A stretch of 64,000 nucleotides of DNA, from assembly GCF_021462415.1 (NCBI RefSeq), contig NZ_JAKEDS010000002.1, positions 310,001 to 374,000 on the forward strand, written 5' to 3'. Made by a program: the position numbers and the translations under genes. Positions 1 to 8,198 of this stretch are shown here, one piece after another (within the stretch, counting starts at the first letter, position 1; each line of letters starts with the position of its first letter). Origin of the DNA: Rhodohalobacter sp. 614A (GTDB lineage: Bacteria; Bacteroidota; Rhodothermia; Balneolales; Balneolaceae). The notes below the pieces were generated by a model that ran no database searches, had not been told where the DNA came from, and saw only the letters and a list, made by a program, of their open reading frames with translations.

Positions 1-50
1 CTTTCTACATTGGAGTTTGGAAACAGGAGTTATTTAAGAATGCTTTTCTA

Positions 51-1064
51 ATGAATTTTAACGGCAAATCAATTTTAATTACGGGTGGTACAGGTTCGTT
101 TGGCCATGCTTTCGTTGAAAGAATTTTGAATGAGTGGCCGGATGTTGAGCGGTTGGTTATTTATTCCCGCGACGAGCAGAAACAGTATGAAATGGAGCAG
201 CTTTACCCACATCAAAAATACCCGATGATTCGGTTTTTTATTGGGGATGTGCGCGATTATAACCGTCTTCGCCGTGCATTGAATGGCATAGACTATGTTA
301 TTCATGCTGCTGCGATGAAACATGTTCACATTGCAGAATACAATCCCGATGAATGTGTGAAGACAAATATCGGTGGTGCCGAAAACCTTGTCAGAGCTTG
401 CCTTGAGGCCAATGTGAAAAAAGTTGTAGCCCTTTCAACGGATAAAGCCGCAGCCCCAATTAATCTATACGGTGCCACAAAGCTTGTTTCTGATAAATTG
501 TTTATAGCCGCGAATAATATTCGTGGGAAAAACCCAATTACGTTCTCAGTTGTACGATATGGCAATGTCATGGGCTCCAACGGATCGGTGATTCCTTTTT
601 TCATCAAAAAAAGAAACGAAGGAGTTCTGCCTATTACCAACGAACATATGACCCGTTTTACCATTACACTTGAGGACGGAGTGGACATGGTGCTGCACGC
701 TTTAGAACATGCCTGGGGAGGTGAACTTTTCGTTCCGAAAATACCTTCATACAGAATTATGGATGTGGCCGAAGCGATTGGCCCCGAATGCGAAAAGAAA
801 GTCATCGGCCTTCGTCCCGGTGAAAAAATTCACGAAGAGATGATCACTTCATCCGACTCATTTTATACATATGATTTGGGAGATTATTATTCCATTTTAC
901 CGTCGCAGCATATGTGGGATTTGGATGAGTATATTGATCATTTTAATGCCCGTAAAGTGGATCTCGGATTCCGTTACAATTCCGGGGAGAATGATGAATG
1001 GGTAACTGTTGAAGAGATCAGAAAGCTGATCAAAGATCACGTAGATCCGAATTTTTCGGTTTAA
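51..1064 (+). CDS. pseB: UDP-N-acetylglucosamine 4,6-dehydratase (inverting), PseB-like
   Basis: This should be the first step of pseudaminic acid synthesis: cytoplasmic 4,6-dehydration with C5 inversion of UDP-GlcNAc. The 337-aa protein is an extended SDR with the NAD-binding motif GGTGSFG at residues 12-18. The catalytic block STDKAAAPINLYGATK supplies D131, K132, Y140 and K144. The short soluble form without N-terminal membrane helices fits the FlaA1/PseB type rather than the membrane-bound retaining PglF type. ATG at 51 is the natural start because the Rossmann strand follows at once. The pseC homologue starts 43 nt downstream, and PseG and PseI homologues follow, which supports the pseudaminate assignment over other nucleotide-sugar routes. 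The 50 bases upstream are too few to judge a promoter. Confidence 0.93.
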   Translation: MNFNGKSILITGGTGSFGHAFVERILNEWPDVERLVIYSRDEQKQYEMEQLYPHQKYPMIRFFIGDVRDYNRLRRALNGIDYVIHAAAMKHVHIAEYNPDECVKTNIGGAENLVRACLEANVKKVVALSTDKAAAPINLYGATKLVSDKLFIAANNIRGKNPITFSVVRYGNVMGSNGSVIPFFIKKRNEGVLPITNEHMTRFTITLEDGVDMVLHALEHAWGGELFVPKIPSYRIMDVAEAIGPECEKKVIGLRPGEKIHEEMITSSDSFYTYDLGDYYSILPSQHMWDLDEYIDHFNARKVDLGFRYNSGENDEWVTVEEIRKLIKDHVDPNFSV

Positions 1065-1107
1065 TTGGTTAAACCTGTCCTCCTGAATGTTTTAATATAA
1101 ATCAACC

Positions 1108-2334
1108 ATGCCGTCTGAATCAGATAGAAACTTTGATCCCATTCCTTATGGCAGGCAGCATATCTCTCAGAATGATATTGATGCGGTAACCCGTGTTCTT
1201 CAGTCCGACTATCTGACCCAGGGGCCGGAAATCGGGAAGTTTGAAGAGGCTTTTGCAGATTATGTCGGGAGTAATTATGCCGTAGCTGTTTCGAATGGAA
1301 CAGCCGCTCTCCATCTTTGTGCATTGGCTCTTGATGTAAACCATAAGAGCAAAGTAATTACAACCCCAATTACTTTTTCAGCATCTGCAAATTGCATACG
1401 CTATTGTGGTGGTGAAGTTGATTTCGCAGATATTGATCCTGAAACATTCCTGATTGATATCGGGAAGATAAGAGAAAAACTCGAAGCTGCGCCCAAAGGG
1501 ACATACGATGGTATTATCCCGGTTGATTTTGCCGGAAGAGCAGTCAATCTCGAAGAGTTGAGAAAGCTCGCGGATGAGTTTGACTTGTGGATCATTGAAG
1601 ACGCTTGTCACGCTCCGGGTGGTTTTTTTGTAGATTCAACCGGTACCAAACAGTTTTGTGGAAACGGGCAGTTTGCAGATTTGGCAATTTTCTCCTTTCA
1701 TCCCGTAAAACATATTGCGACCGGAGAAGGTGGAATGATTACCACGAACAGCGAAGAACTCTATCAGAAACTGTTGAAGCTGCGTACTCACGGGATTACC
1801 AAAAATACTGATGGATTTACAAATTCGATTGAAGATGCAATTGGGGATCCTCAAACTCCGGAACTGACAGCTCAGGAATTCCCAAAATGGTATATGGAAA
1901 TGCAGGAGTTGGGATACAATTACCGGCTGACCGATTTTCAGGCAGCTCTGGGTACAAGTCAACTGGCCAGAGCTGATGAAGGTCTCCAAAGAAGAAGAGA
2001 AATTGCTGCCCGCTATGCTAATGCCTTTAGTGGGAAAAACTACATCCGAAGACAGGCCGGTGTGGTAAAAGGGCATGCCTACCATCTATATATCATTGAA
2101 GTAGATGACCGCCTTGGCCTGTATAATGAACTTCGCGATAATCACATCTTTGCACAGATACATTATATCCCCGTTCATCTCATGCCGTACTACAAAAATC
2201 TGGGATGGAAGAAGGGCGATTTTAAAAAAGCTGAAGAATATTATTCTGGATGTATCAGCCTTCCCATGTATCCGACTCTTACCGACGAACAGCAAGACTT
2301 TGTGATTGAATGCATTGACAGGTTTTATGGGTGA
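1108..2334 (+). CDS. pseC: PLP-dependent UDP-4-keto-sugar aminotransferase, PseC-like
   Basis: This DegT/DnrJ/EryC1-family aminotransferase (408 aa) should transfer an amino group to C4 of the PseB product, giving UDP-4-amino-4,6-dideoxy-AltNAc. The entry motif IPYGRQHISQNDI and the substrate/PLP loop SNGTAALHL (from residue 62) are visible. The PLP-binding lysine should be K201, in the segment SFHPVKHIATGEGG. The length is normal for the family. Being directly behind pseB is the standard arrangement. It also resembles SpsC of the spore-coat nonulosonate set, and the order here (SpsC-, SpsF-, SpsG- and SpsE-like) parallels that set. The last 8 nt overlap the start of the next gene, suggesting translational coupling. 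Confidence 0.92.
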   Translation: MPSESDRNFDPIPYGRQHISQNDIDAVTRVLQSDYLTQGPEIGKFEEAFADYVGSNYAVAVSNGTAALHLCALALDVNHKSKVITTPITFSASANCIRYCGGEVDFADIDPETFLIDIGKIREKLEAAPKGTYDGIIPVDFAGRAVNLEELRKLADEFDLWIIEDACHAPGGFFVDSTGTKQFCGNGQFADLAIFSFHPVKHIATGEGGMITTNSEELYQKLLKLRTHGITKNTDGFTNSIEDAIGDPQTPELTAQEFPKWYMEMQELGYNYRLTDFQAALGTSQLARADEGLQRRREIAARYANAFSGKNYIRRQAGVVKGHAYHLYIIEVDDRLGLYNELRDNHIFAQIHYIPVHLMPYYKNLGWKKGDFKKAEEYYSGCISLPMYPTLTDEQQDFVIECIDRFYG

Positions 2335-3169
2335 ACATATCCAAAAAATCGGTTTGGGTACGGTTCAGTTTGGCCTTCCCTATGGCATTTCAAACCGCAG
2401 TGGCCAGACATCATCCGAAGAAGTTTCTGACATACTAAACATAGCCCGGCAAAAGGGAATCAAAATTCTTGATACGGCCTCGGCTTATGGAAATGCTGAG
2501 AAGATTTTGGGGCAATCGGATCTTGCAACCTTCAAAGTTGTATCAAAGTTTATGCCTCCCGAATCAGGATCTTCGATTTCCAATCAGCTGAAGAAGTCTT
2601 TGGATGATTTAGGAATTCTTTCCCTTTATGGATATTTGGCACACAGGCCGGGTGATCTTGCACAGAATTTATATCAATGGGAAGAGCTTCTCAGTCTAAA
2701 AGAAAGGGGCAAAGTTCAAAAGATCGGATTCTCTCTGAACACTCCGGTTGAGCTTGAAACACTACTTAAAAAGGGGACTAATCCCGATATTATCCAGGTT
2801 CCATTTAATTATTTCGACAGACGGTTTAAAGATTTAATGATGGATTTAAGAAATAACGGGTGTGAAATTCATACTCGATCCACATTTTTACAGGGATTAT
2901 TTTTTGTGGATGCGAGTGAATTAGACAGCCATTTTGATGAAGTACTTTCACTGTTAAAAAATCTTCAACAAAGTGTAAAGAATTTACCGGGAGCTCTTTT
3001 GAATTTTGTTTTGAATCAGCCATTTGTAGATACTGTGATTGTAGGAGTCGAAAACAGTAAACAATTCATTCAGAATTTAGAATCATTTACTATGTTTGAC
3101 CCTTTACCTGAGTTGCAGCAGTCTATTTCAGAATCGATACTTGTTCCTTCTAACTGGCCAAAAGATTGA
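2327..3169 (+). CDS. Aldo/keto reductase in the nonulosonate cassette
   Basis: This 280-aa NAD(P)H-dependent oxidoreductase has the AKR fold. The opening strand reads KIGLGTVQFG, and the full catalytic tetrad is visible as D49, Y54 (DTASAYG), K74 and H106 (YLAHRP). I chose ATG 2327, which overlaps the pseC stop by 8 nt, over an upstream TTG at 2306 that would add seven residues before the conserved start. The substrate is unknown. Its place between pseC and an SDR suggests reduction of a keto group on the amino-sugar intermediate or on the finished nonulosonate. An unrelated sugar reduction is also possible. The family assignment is secure, the role is inferred. Confidence 0.85.
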   Translation: MGEHIQKIGLGTVQFGLPYGISNRSGQTSSEEVSDILNIARQKGIKILDTASAYGNAEKILGQSDLATFKVVSKFMPPESGSSISNQLKKSLDDLGILSLYGYLAHRPGDLAQNLYQWEELLSLKERGKVQKIGFSLNTPVELETLLKKGTNPDIIQVPFNYFDRRFKDLMMDLRNNGCEIHTRSTFLQGLFFVDASELDSHFDEVLSLLKNLQQSVKNLPGALLNFVLNQPFVDTVIVGVENSKQFIQNLESFTMFDPLPELQQSISESILVPSNWPKD

Positions 3170-3170
3170 T

Positions 3171-3956
3171 ATGGTTTATACATTTGATTTAACCGGAAAG
3201 GTAATTTTGCTAACAGGCGGCTATGGATATCTTGGAAAAGCCGCATCTGAAAGTCTGGTCTATCATGGAGGAATCGTCTATGTGCTAGGCCGATCCAAAG
3301 AAAAATTCGACAAAGCCTTTGATGGCCATTCAGAACTTGGCAAAAAACTTCATTTTCAACACTGCGATGTTGCCGAAACATCCTCCATCAAACAAGCCTT
3401 TGAGACAGTCATAGCAGAGGAAGGTAAAATTGATGTCTTGATAAATAATGCCTTCTATCTTGATGGACAACATCCACTTACCATGACTGATGAACAGTGG
3501 GAAACGGGCATTGACGGAACACTCAGCAATGTTTTTAGATGCGTTCGGGAAGTTATTCCGCATCTCGAGAAGAGTGAATCGCCAAGGATCATCAATGTGT
3601 CATCCATGTATGGCGTAGTTGCCCCGGATTTTAACGTCTATGAAGATTTCCAGGGAATGTTAAATCCACCTCATTATGGCGCTGCAAAGGCAGGCGTTGT
3701 TCAGCTATCGAAATATTACGCCAGCTATCTCGGTAAAAAAGGAATTACTGTAAACACGGTCACCCCCGGGCCATATCCGCCTGAATCTGTCCAGGAAAAG
3801 CAGAAGTTTATTGAGCTTTTGGAAGAGAAAACGTTGCTGAAACGCATCGGCAAACCTGAAGATCTTGGCGGCGCATTTGTTTTTCTTGCATCCGATGCTT
3901 CAGGTTATATTACCGGGCAAAATATTATTGTTGACGGTGGCTGGACAACCGTCTAA
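3171..3956 (+). CDS. Short-chain dehydrogenase/reductase, PtmA-like
   Basis: This classical SDR of 261 aa has a dinucleotide motif TGGYGYLG (residues 15-22), the NNA segment at 92-94 and a catalytic set S144/S145, Y169 and K173 (YGAAK). The C-terminal GGAFVFLASDASGYITGQ block is typical of the family. The start is ATG 3171, one base after the aldo/keto reductase stop. A longer reading frame from 3096 only extends back into that gene. SDRs of this kind sit beside cytidylyltransferases in flagellin nonulosonate loci (PtmA/PtmB), and a cytidylyltransferase follows here. A role in modifying the nonulosonate or its precursor is inferred. The exact substrate cannot be read from the sequence. Confidence 0.82.
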   Translation: MVYTFDLTGKVILLTGGYGYLGKAASESLVYHGGIVYVLGRSKEKFDKAFDGHSELGKKLHFQHCDVAETSSIKQAFETVIAEEGKIDVLINNAFYLDGQHPLTMTDEQWETGIDGTLSNVFRCVREVIPHLEKSESPRIINVSSMYGVVAPDFNVYEDFQGMLNPPHYGAAKAGVVQLSKYYASYLGKKGITVNTVTPGPYPPESVQEKQKFIELLEEKTLLKRIGKPEDLGGAFVFLASDASGYITGQNIIVDGGWTTV

Positions 3957-4016
3957 CTGTGGAAAGAAATTCCTATAAAACTAATAACCTTCTACAAACA
4001 AAGAATCAAAATTTAA

Positions 4017-4706
4017 ATGAAAGTAGTTACAATTATTCAGGCAAGAACAACATCTTCACGACTCCCAAATAAAGTTTTGCTTGAAATTTATGGTAAATCA
4101 CTTCTGGAAAGGGTGATTGACCAGTGCCAGAAAATCAAGAACAGTGATGAAGTTTGGGTGGTAACATCAACCCACCAGAATGATGATTTAGTGGAAGTAT
4201 TGTGCGAGCGTAAAAATGTGCCGTGCCACAGAGGTTCTTTGGAAGATGTTCGCGGACGTTTCTATCATGTTGCGAAGAAACAGAATGCAGATATCATAGT
4301 AAGAGTAACAGCAGACAATCCATTTACAGAACCGGAAATAGCTGAAGATCTGATTGATTTTCTGAAGGAGAATTCAGATAAATACGATTATGTACGGATG
4401 CAGAAGCCAATAATTATTGAAGGTTCTCATAGTGAAGTTTTTACGATGGATGCATTGGAAAAGTCTGTAAATGAGTATGATGATGACCGAAATCGAGAGC
4501 ATGTAACGCCCGCTATGATTGAGGAGATGAAAATGTTTGAAACGGTTCCTACCAACAAGGATTTAGTTACTGAAAAACCCTACTTTACAGGCGTGGATAC
4601 TTTTTCGGATTTTAAAAAAGCAACCTACTTATTTCAAAAGTTTGGCGAACAAGACACTTTAAAACACTTAATCAAAGAAATAAACAAAAATGGAAAAGCA
4701 ATTTAA
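4017..4706 (+). CDS. SpsF-type cytidylyltransferase, probable CMP-nonulosonate synthetase
   Basis: This 229-aa GT-A-fold nucleotidyltransferase opens with VTIIQARTTSSRLPNKVL (residues 3-20), the signature of the SpsF branch of CMP-sugar synthetases. The acidic substrate/metal segment VTADNPF lies near residue 100. It should charge the nonulosonate made by PseI with CMP, taking the PseF position in the pathway although it is not of the classical PseF/NeuA sequence type. The adjacent PseC-, PseG- and PseI-like genes support this. It overlaps the next gene by 17 nt. A second, NeuA-like cytidylyltransferase lies at 36099-36821, so the locus may activate two different sugars. Confidence 0.82.
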   Translation: MKVVTIIQARTTSSRLPNKVLLEIYGKSLLERVIDQCQKIKNSDEVWVVTSTHQNDDLVEVLCERKNVPCHRGSLEDVRGRFYHVAKKQNADIIVRVTADNPFTEPEIAEDLIDFLKENSDKYDYVRMQKPIIIEGSHSEVFTMDALEKSVNEYDDDRNREHVTPAMIEEMKMFETVPTNKDLVTEKPYFTGVDTFSDFKKATYLFQKFGEQDTLKHLIKEINKNGKAI

Positions 4707-5421
4707 CGAGGACGGATTTATTGTTATTAAAGATTTCTTCGACAAAGAATTGATCGAGGAGATTAAAAGTGCCATTGTATCCTTCGATAAGTGGGATATA
4801 ATGAGAGACAAAGATGCGGTTTTTGAAGGAGACGAGTCCGAAAGAGATTTTAAGTACATTCAAAACATCAATTACTATGTGCCAAAGTGCCACAAAGTGT
4901 TGACCAATAAATTGTTCGATAAAGTTGCTGAACTGCTGGGAGAGGAGATTTATTTCGTGAATATGGAAATTCACAATAAGGTTCCTGAAAAAGGAACATT
5001 TACGCCTGCTCATCAGGATAATTTTTACTTCCAGTTGTCGCCGCCCTCTTCATTAACGGCTTACATTCCATTAGAAATGCATAGTGCAGATGTTAACGGT
5101 GGTCTTAAATTTCTGAAAGGAACCAACAAGCTCGGTACGCTGAATCACAAATCTTCTACGGTTAAGGCGTTTTCAAGCCTTCTTGAACTGGATAACCCCG
5201 AAGATTATGAAGAATACAAAACTGATATCGGGCCTGGTGATATCGTATTTCACCATGCAGATACGGTACACTATGCAGACGATAATAAGTCGGAGCATCA
5301 CAGACGCTCACTTTCTTTAAGATTTAATGGCGTATCAGCCAAAATCGATCCGAAAATCCGCGAGCAATACAAGAAAAATTACAAAGTAAACCGCGAACGG
5401 GAACTGGAAGAAACAAACTAA
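4690..5421 (+). CDS. Phytanoyl-CoA dioxygenase family (PhyH) Fe(II)/2-oxoglutarate oxygenase
   Basis: This 243-aa protein has the PhyH pattern: an N-terminal FNEDGFIVIKDFF segment, a metal-binding HxD at H108/D110 (AHQDNF), and a distal histidine in HHADTVHYAD (H189 or H194) followed by the 2-oxoglutarate-binding arginine region HHRRSLSLRF. PhyH enzymes hydroxylate or otherwise oxidise small molecules in the cytoplasm. The start overlaps the SpsF-like gene by 17 nt and pseG follows after 66 nt, so it belongs to the nonulosonate operon. I infer that it hydroxylates or deoxygenates the sugar or an attached acyl group. The substrate is not known. Confidence 0.82.
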   Translation: MEKQFNEDGFIVIKDFFDKELIEEIKSAIVSFDKWDIMRDKDAVFEGDESERDFKYIQNINYYVPKCHKVLTNKLFDKVAELLGEEIYFVNMEIHNKVPEKGTFTPAHQDNFYFQLSPPSSLTAYIPLEMHSADVNGGLKFLKGTNKLGTLNHKSSTVKAFSSLLELDNPEDYEEYKTDIGPGDIVFHHADTVHYADDNKSEHHRRSLSLRFNGVSAKIDPKIREQYKKNYKVNRERELEETN

Positions 5422-5487
5422 TTTCATCTGGTCTTTGATTTTTGAGAAAAGCATAGCGGTTTTTAAAAAGATATGGACTGAGGTTAG

Positions 5488-6468
5488 ATGAAGTCTGATC
5501 TCTTTATTCGAACAGATGGCTCTACACAAACAGGGTTGGGCCATTTGGTTCGATGCATTTCATTAAGCAATATTTTAGAAGATCAGTTTACTATTACATT
5601 TGTCTGCAGGGAGATAAACAGGCAAATAGAAGACGAACTGGATCAGCTGGGGATTTCTTTAATCAAAATTGATGATGAGGAGAAGTTCTTTGATTATTTA
5701 CATCCCGATTGCACCGTTGTATTGGATGGCTATTCTTTTGATTCGGCCTATCAACGGGAAATAAAGAATCGGGGATGCGCGCTTGCCTGTATTGATGATT
5801 TACACGACAGGGAGTTTTTTGCCGATCTGATCATTAATCACGCTCCTGGAATCAAACAGGATGATTATAAAGCCCAGCCATATACGCATTTTGGATTGGG
5901 GCCGGATTTTGTCCTTCTGCGTCCGCCTTTTCTCGAAGCTGCATCACAAGTTAATCTCAGAACCCGAAACAAGCACGAACACATTCTGATTTGTTTTGGG
6001 GGATCAGATAGCGAGAATTTGACTGTTCGGGCACTAAATGTCGTGTTTAATTTTAATCAGTTTAAAAAAATAACTATCATCACAGGTTCTGCTTATAATT
6101 ATGCAGACGAACTATTACGAACGATAGAAAATCAAAAAAGAGTAATGCATTATCATGCATTGAATGGTGGGGAAATGGCAGCGGCTTTTTTAGAATCGGA
6201 TATAGCTATTGTGCCCTCCAGCGGTATTTTATTTGAAGCATTGGCTACCGGAAATATTGCAATTTCCGGCACATACGTAAACAATCAGAAAGAAGTGTAT
6301 GCCGGGTTTAAGGAGCTGAATGCAATTATTGATGCCGGTGAATTCGGAGAAGATGAAATACACGGTGCCATCCAACAGATTGGCGATAAGAAACTTAATA
6401 AAGAAGTTATTGACGGAAAAAGTCCGGATAGAATTCGAACTCTATTTCAAACCATAAAAAGGGACTAA
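5488..6468 (+). CDS. pseG: UDP-2,4-diacetamido-2,4,6-trideoxy-altrose hydrolase, PseG-like
   Basis: PseG removes UDP from the diacetamido-trideoxy-altrose intermediate before condensation with PEP. The protein (326 aa) has a GT-B fold. The catalytic loop TGLGHLVRC (residues 15-23, H19 the likely base) and a nucleotide-binding C-terminal half with CFGGSDSENLT and PSSGILFEALATG are visible. The length matches stand-alone PseG, so no acetyltransferase domain is fused to it. It is followed after 17 nt by a carbamoyltransferase and then pseI. The presence of PseG, rather than a NeuC-type hydrolysing epimerase, favours the pseudaminate stereo-series over sialic or legionaminic acid. Confidence 0.9.
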   Translation: MKSDLFIRTDGSTQTGLGHLVRCISLSNILEDQFTITFVCREINRQIEDELDQLGISLIKIDDEEKFFDYLHPDCTVVLDGYSFDSAYQREIKNRGCALACIDDLHDREFFADLIINHAPGIKQDDYKAQPYTHFGLGPDFVLLRPPFLEAASQVNLRTRNKHEHILICFGGSDSENLTVRALNVVFNFNQFKKITIITGSAYNYADELLRTIENQKRVMHYHALNGGEMAAAFLESDIAIVPSSGILFEALATGNIAISGTYVNNQKEVYAGFKELNAIIDAGEFGEDEIHGAIQQIGDKKLNKEVIDGKSPDRIRTLFQTIKRD

Positions 6469-6485
6469 GACAAAGAAGTTACTAT

Positions 6486-8165
6486 ATGACGATTTTAGGA
6501 ATTGCAAACGATGAAACGGCAAGTGCCTGTTTGGTTCAGAACGGCAAACTTGTAGCCGCAGCCAGCGAAGAGCGGTTTACCAGGGTTAAAATAGATAATT
6601 CATGGCCAACACAATCCATTAACTATTGTCTGGATTTTGGCAATACTTCGCTCGAAGAAATTGATTACATCGCTTACGGGTGGAGTGCCGGCTTTAATGC
6701 AGAAACGCATCTTCTCGAATATTTTGACCGCATTGTGTACGAGGCTCAGAATAACCCGGGCGGCCTCGGTATTTTCCGCGAACGGATTGAAACCGAGATT
6801 GAGCAGGATCGAAAAAAGCGGGATGAATTTTGGGCGTTTGTGGATGAACATGGCTTGAGAGATAAAGCCGTTTCGTACGATCACCACGAGAGCCATGCCT
6901 ATTCTGCATATTCTTATTCTCCGTTTGAGAATGCGCTTGTTGTCACTTGTGACGGAAGAGGCGATTTTATGTCGTTTTCTGTTGGAAATTTTTCTCCCGA
7001 TAAAGTGGATTTCCTGTACCGCGGCAGCAGTGTGGACAGCTTAGGGTTTTTCTATGGGAGAATTACCGGCCTATTAGGATTTCGTCCTCACCGCCATGAA
7101 GGAAAAGTAACAGGACTTGCAGCACATGGAAATGCTGAAAAACTGCTTCCGAAAATGCGCGAAATGATCTACGTAAAAGACGGACAGATTTATGCGCAGT
7201 CCGGCGATTTCTTCCGGCCATTCTACACTAATTATTCAGATCCGCTTAAGAAACTGATTGATGATCATACTCGGGAAGATGTTGCCGCCGCAGCCCAGGT
7301 GCATCTCGAACAATGTGTCACAGAAATTGTGACTCATTACGTGAAGCAAACCGGCGCCGAATACGTCTGTTTGAGCGGGGGCGTTTTTGCGAATGTTCGG
7401 GCCAATCAGTGTATTATGGAAATTCCCGGGGTGAAGAATATTTTTGTACAGCCCCAAATGGGAGATGGAGGCTTGTGTGTAGGAGCTGCGGCTAAAGTTC
7501 TGTACGATCAGGGAATCCACAAAGTAGAGATGGAAAACGTCTATCTTGGCCCGGAATACTCATCCGAAGAAATTGAAAAAGCGCTCAAATCCACTGACGA
7601 CATTGTTTTTGAGAAGTTGGATGATCCCACTGATGCAGCAGTAGAAGCCATTGAAAATAATGAGGTTATTGGTTGGTTTAACGGGCGAATGGAGTTTGGG
7701 CCGCGCGCGCTTTGCAATCGAAGTATCGTTTATCATTGTCACGATACCACGGTTAACGACTGGCTGAACGAACGCATGGACCGAACGGAGTTTATGCCGT
7801 TTGCCCCGGTTACGCTCGAAGAAGTAGCCGAAAAATGTTACATCGGCTGGAAAGAAGATCACATTGCGAGCCGGTATATGACCGTGACTTATAATTGTTA
7901 TGATGAAATGGCTGATAATTGCCCGGCTACTGTTCATATTGACGGCACCGCGCGTCCGCAGATTGTGAAGGAATCCAATAATCCTGCGATGTATAAACTC
8001 CTGAAAGCTTACTATGAAAAAACCGGTGGTCTGTCCCTGATTAATACATCATTTAACCGGCATGAAGAACCTATAGTAAACCGGCCGGAAGAGGCTATTG
8101 AGGCACTATCACAGGGTATTGTTGACGTGTTGGTGATCGGGTCTTTTGTAGCAAGAAAGAAGTAA
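6486..8165 (+). CDS. NodU/TobZ-family O-carbamoyltransferase (copy 1)
   Basis: This 559-aa enzyme should transfer a carbamoyl group from carbamoyl phosphate, through carbamoyl adenylate, to a sugar hydroxyl. The N-terminal Kae1-like domain shows GIANDETASACLV at the start and the metal-binding HHESHAYSAY (H133, H134, H137). The C-terminal YrdC-like domain carries GRMEFGPRALCNRS (residues 400-413). A cysteine (C410) replaces the usual glycine of GPRALGNRS. It lies between pseG and pseI, so the nonulosonate or its precursor is the most likely acceptor. Local GC looks somewhat higher than in neighbouring genes. A second copy at 10214-11968 is clearly divergent, so the two probably act on different acceptors. 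Confidence 0.9.
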   Translation: MTILGIANDETASACLVQNGKLVAAASEERFTRVKIDNSWPTQSINYCLDFGNTSLEEIDYIAYGWSAGFNAETHLLEYFDRIVYEAQNNPGGLGIFRERIETEIEQDRKKRDEFWAFVDEHGLRDKAVSYDHHESHAYSAYSYSPFENALVVTCDGRGDFMSFSVGNFSPDKVDFLYRGSSVDSLGFFYGRITGLLGFRPHRHEGKVTGLAAHGNAEKLLPKMREMIYVKDGQIYAQSGDFFRPFYTNYSDPLKKLIDDHTREDVAAAAQVHLEQCVTEIVTHYVKQTGAEYVCLSGGVFANVRANQCIMEIPGVKNIFVQPQMGDGGLCVGAAAKVLYDQGIHKVEMENVYLGPEYSSEEIEKALKSTDDIVFEKLDDPTDAAVEAIENNEVIGWFNGRMEFGPRALCNRSIVYHCHDTTVNDWLNERMDRTEFMPFAPVTLEEVAEKCYIGWKEDHIASRYMTVTYNCYDEMADNCPATVHIDGTARPQIVKESNNPAMYKLLKAYYEKTGGLSLINTSFNRHEEPIVNRPEEAIEALSQGIVDVLVIGSFVARKK

Positions 8166-8198
8166 GAATTTCAATAAAACAAGGAAGAGAATTGAGCT

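Noticed and set aside
326-805. Minus-strand open frame of 159 aa opposite pseB
   Set aside because: The plus strand holds an intact PseB with all catalytic residues. The antisense frame has no motif or plausible start context.
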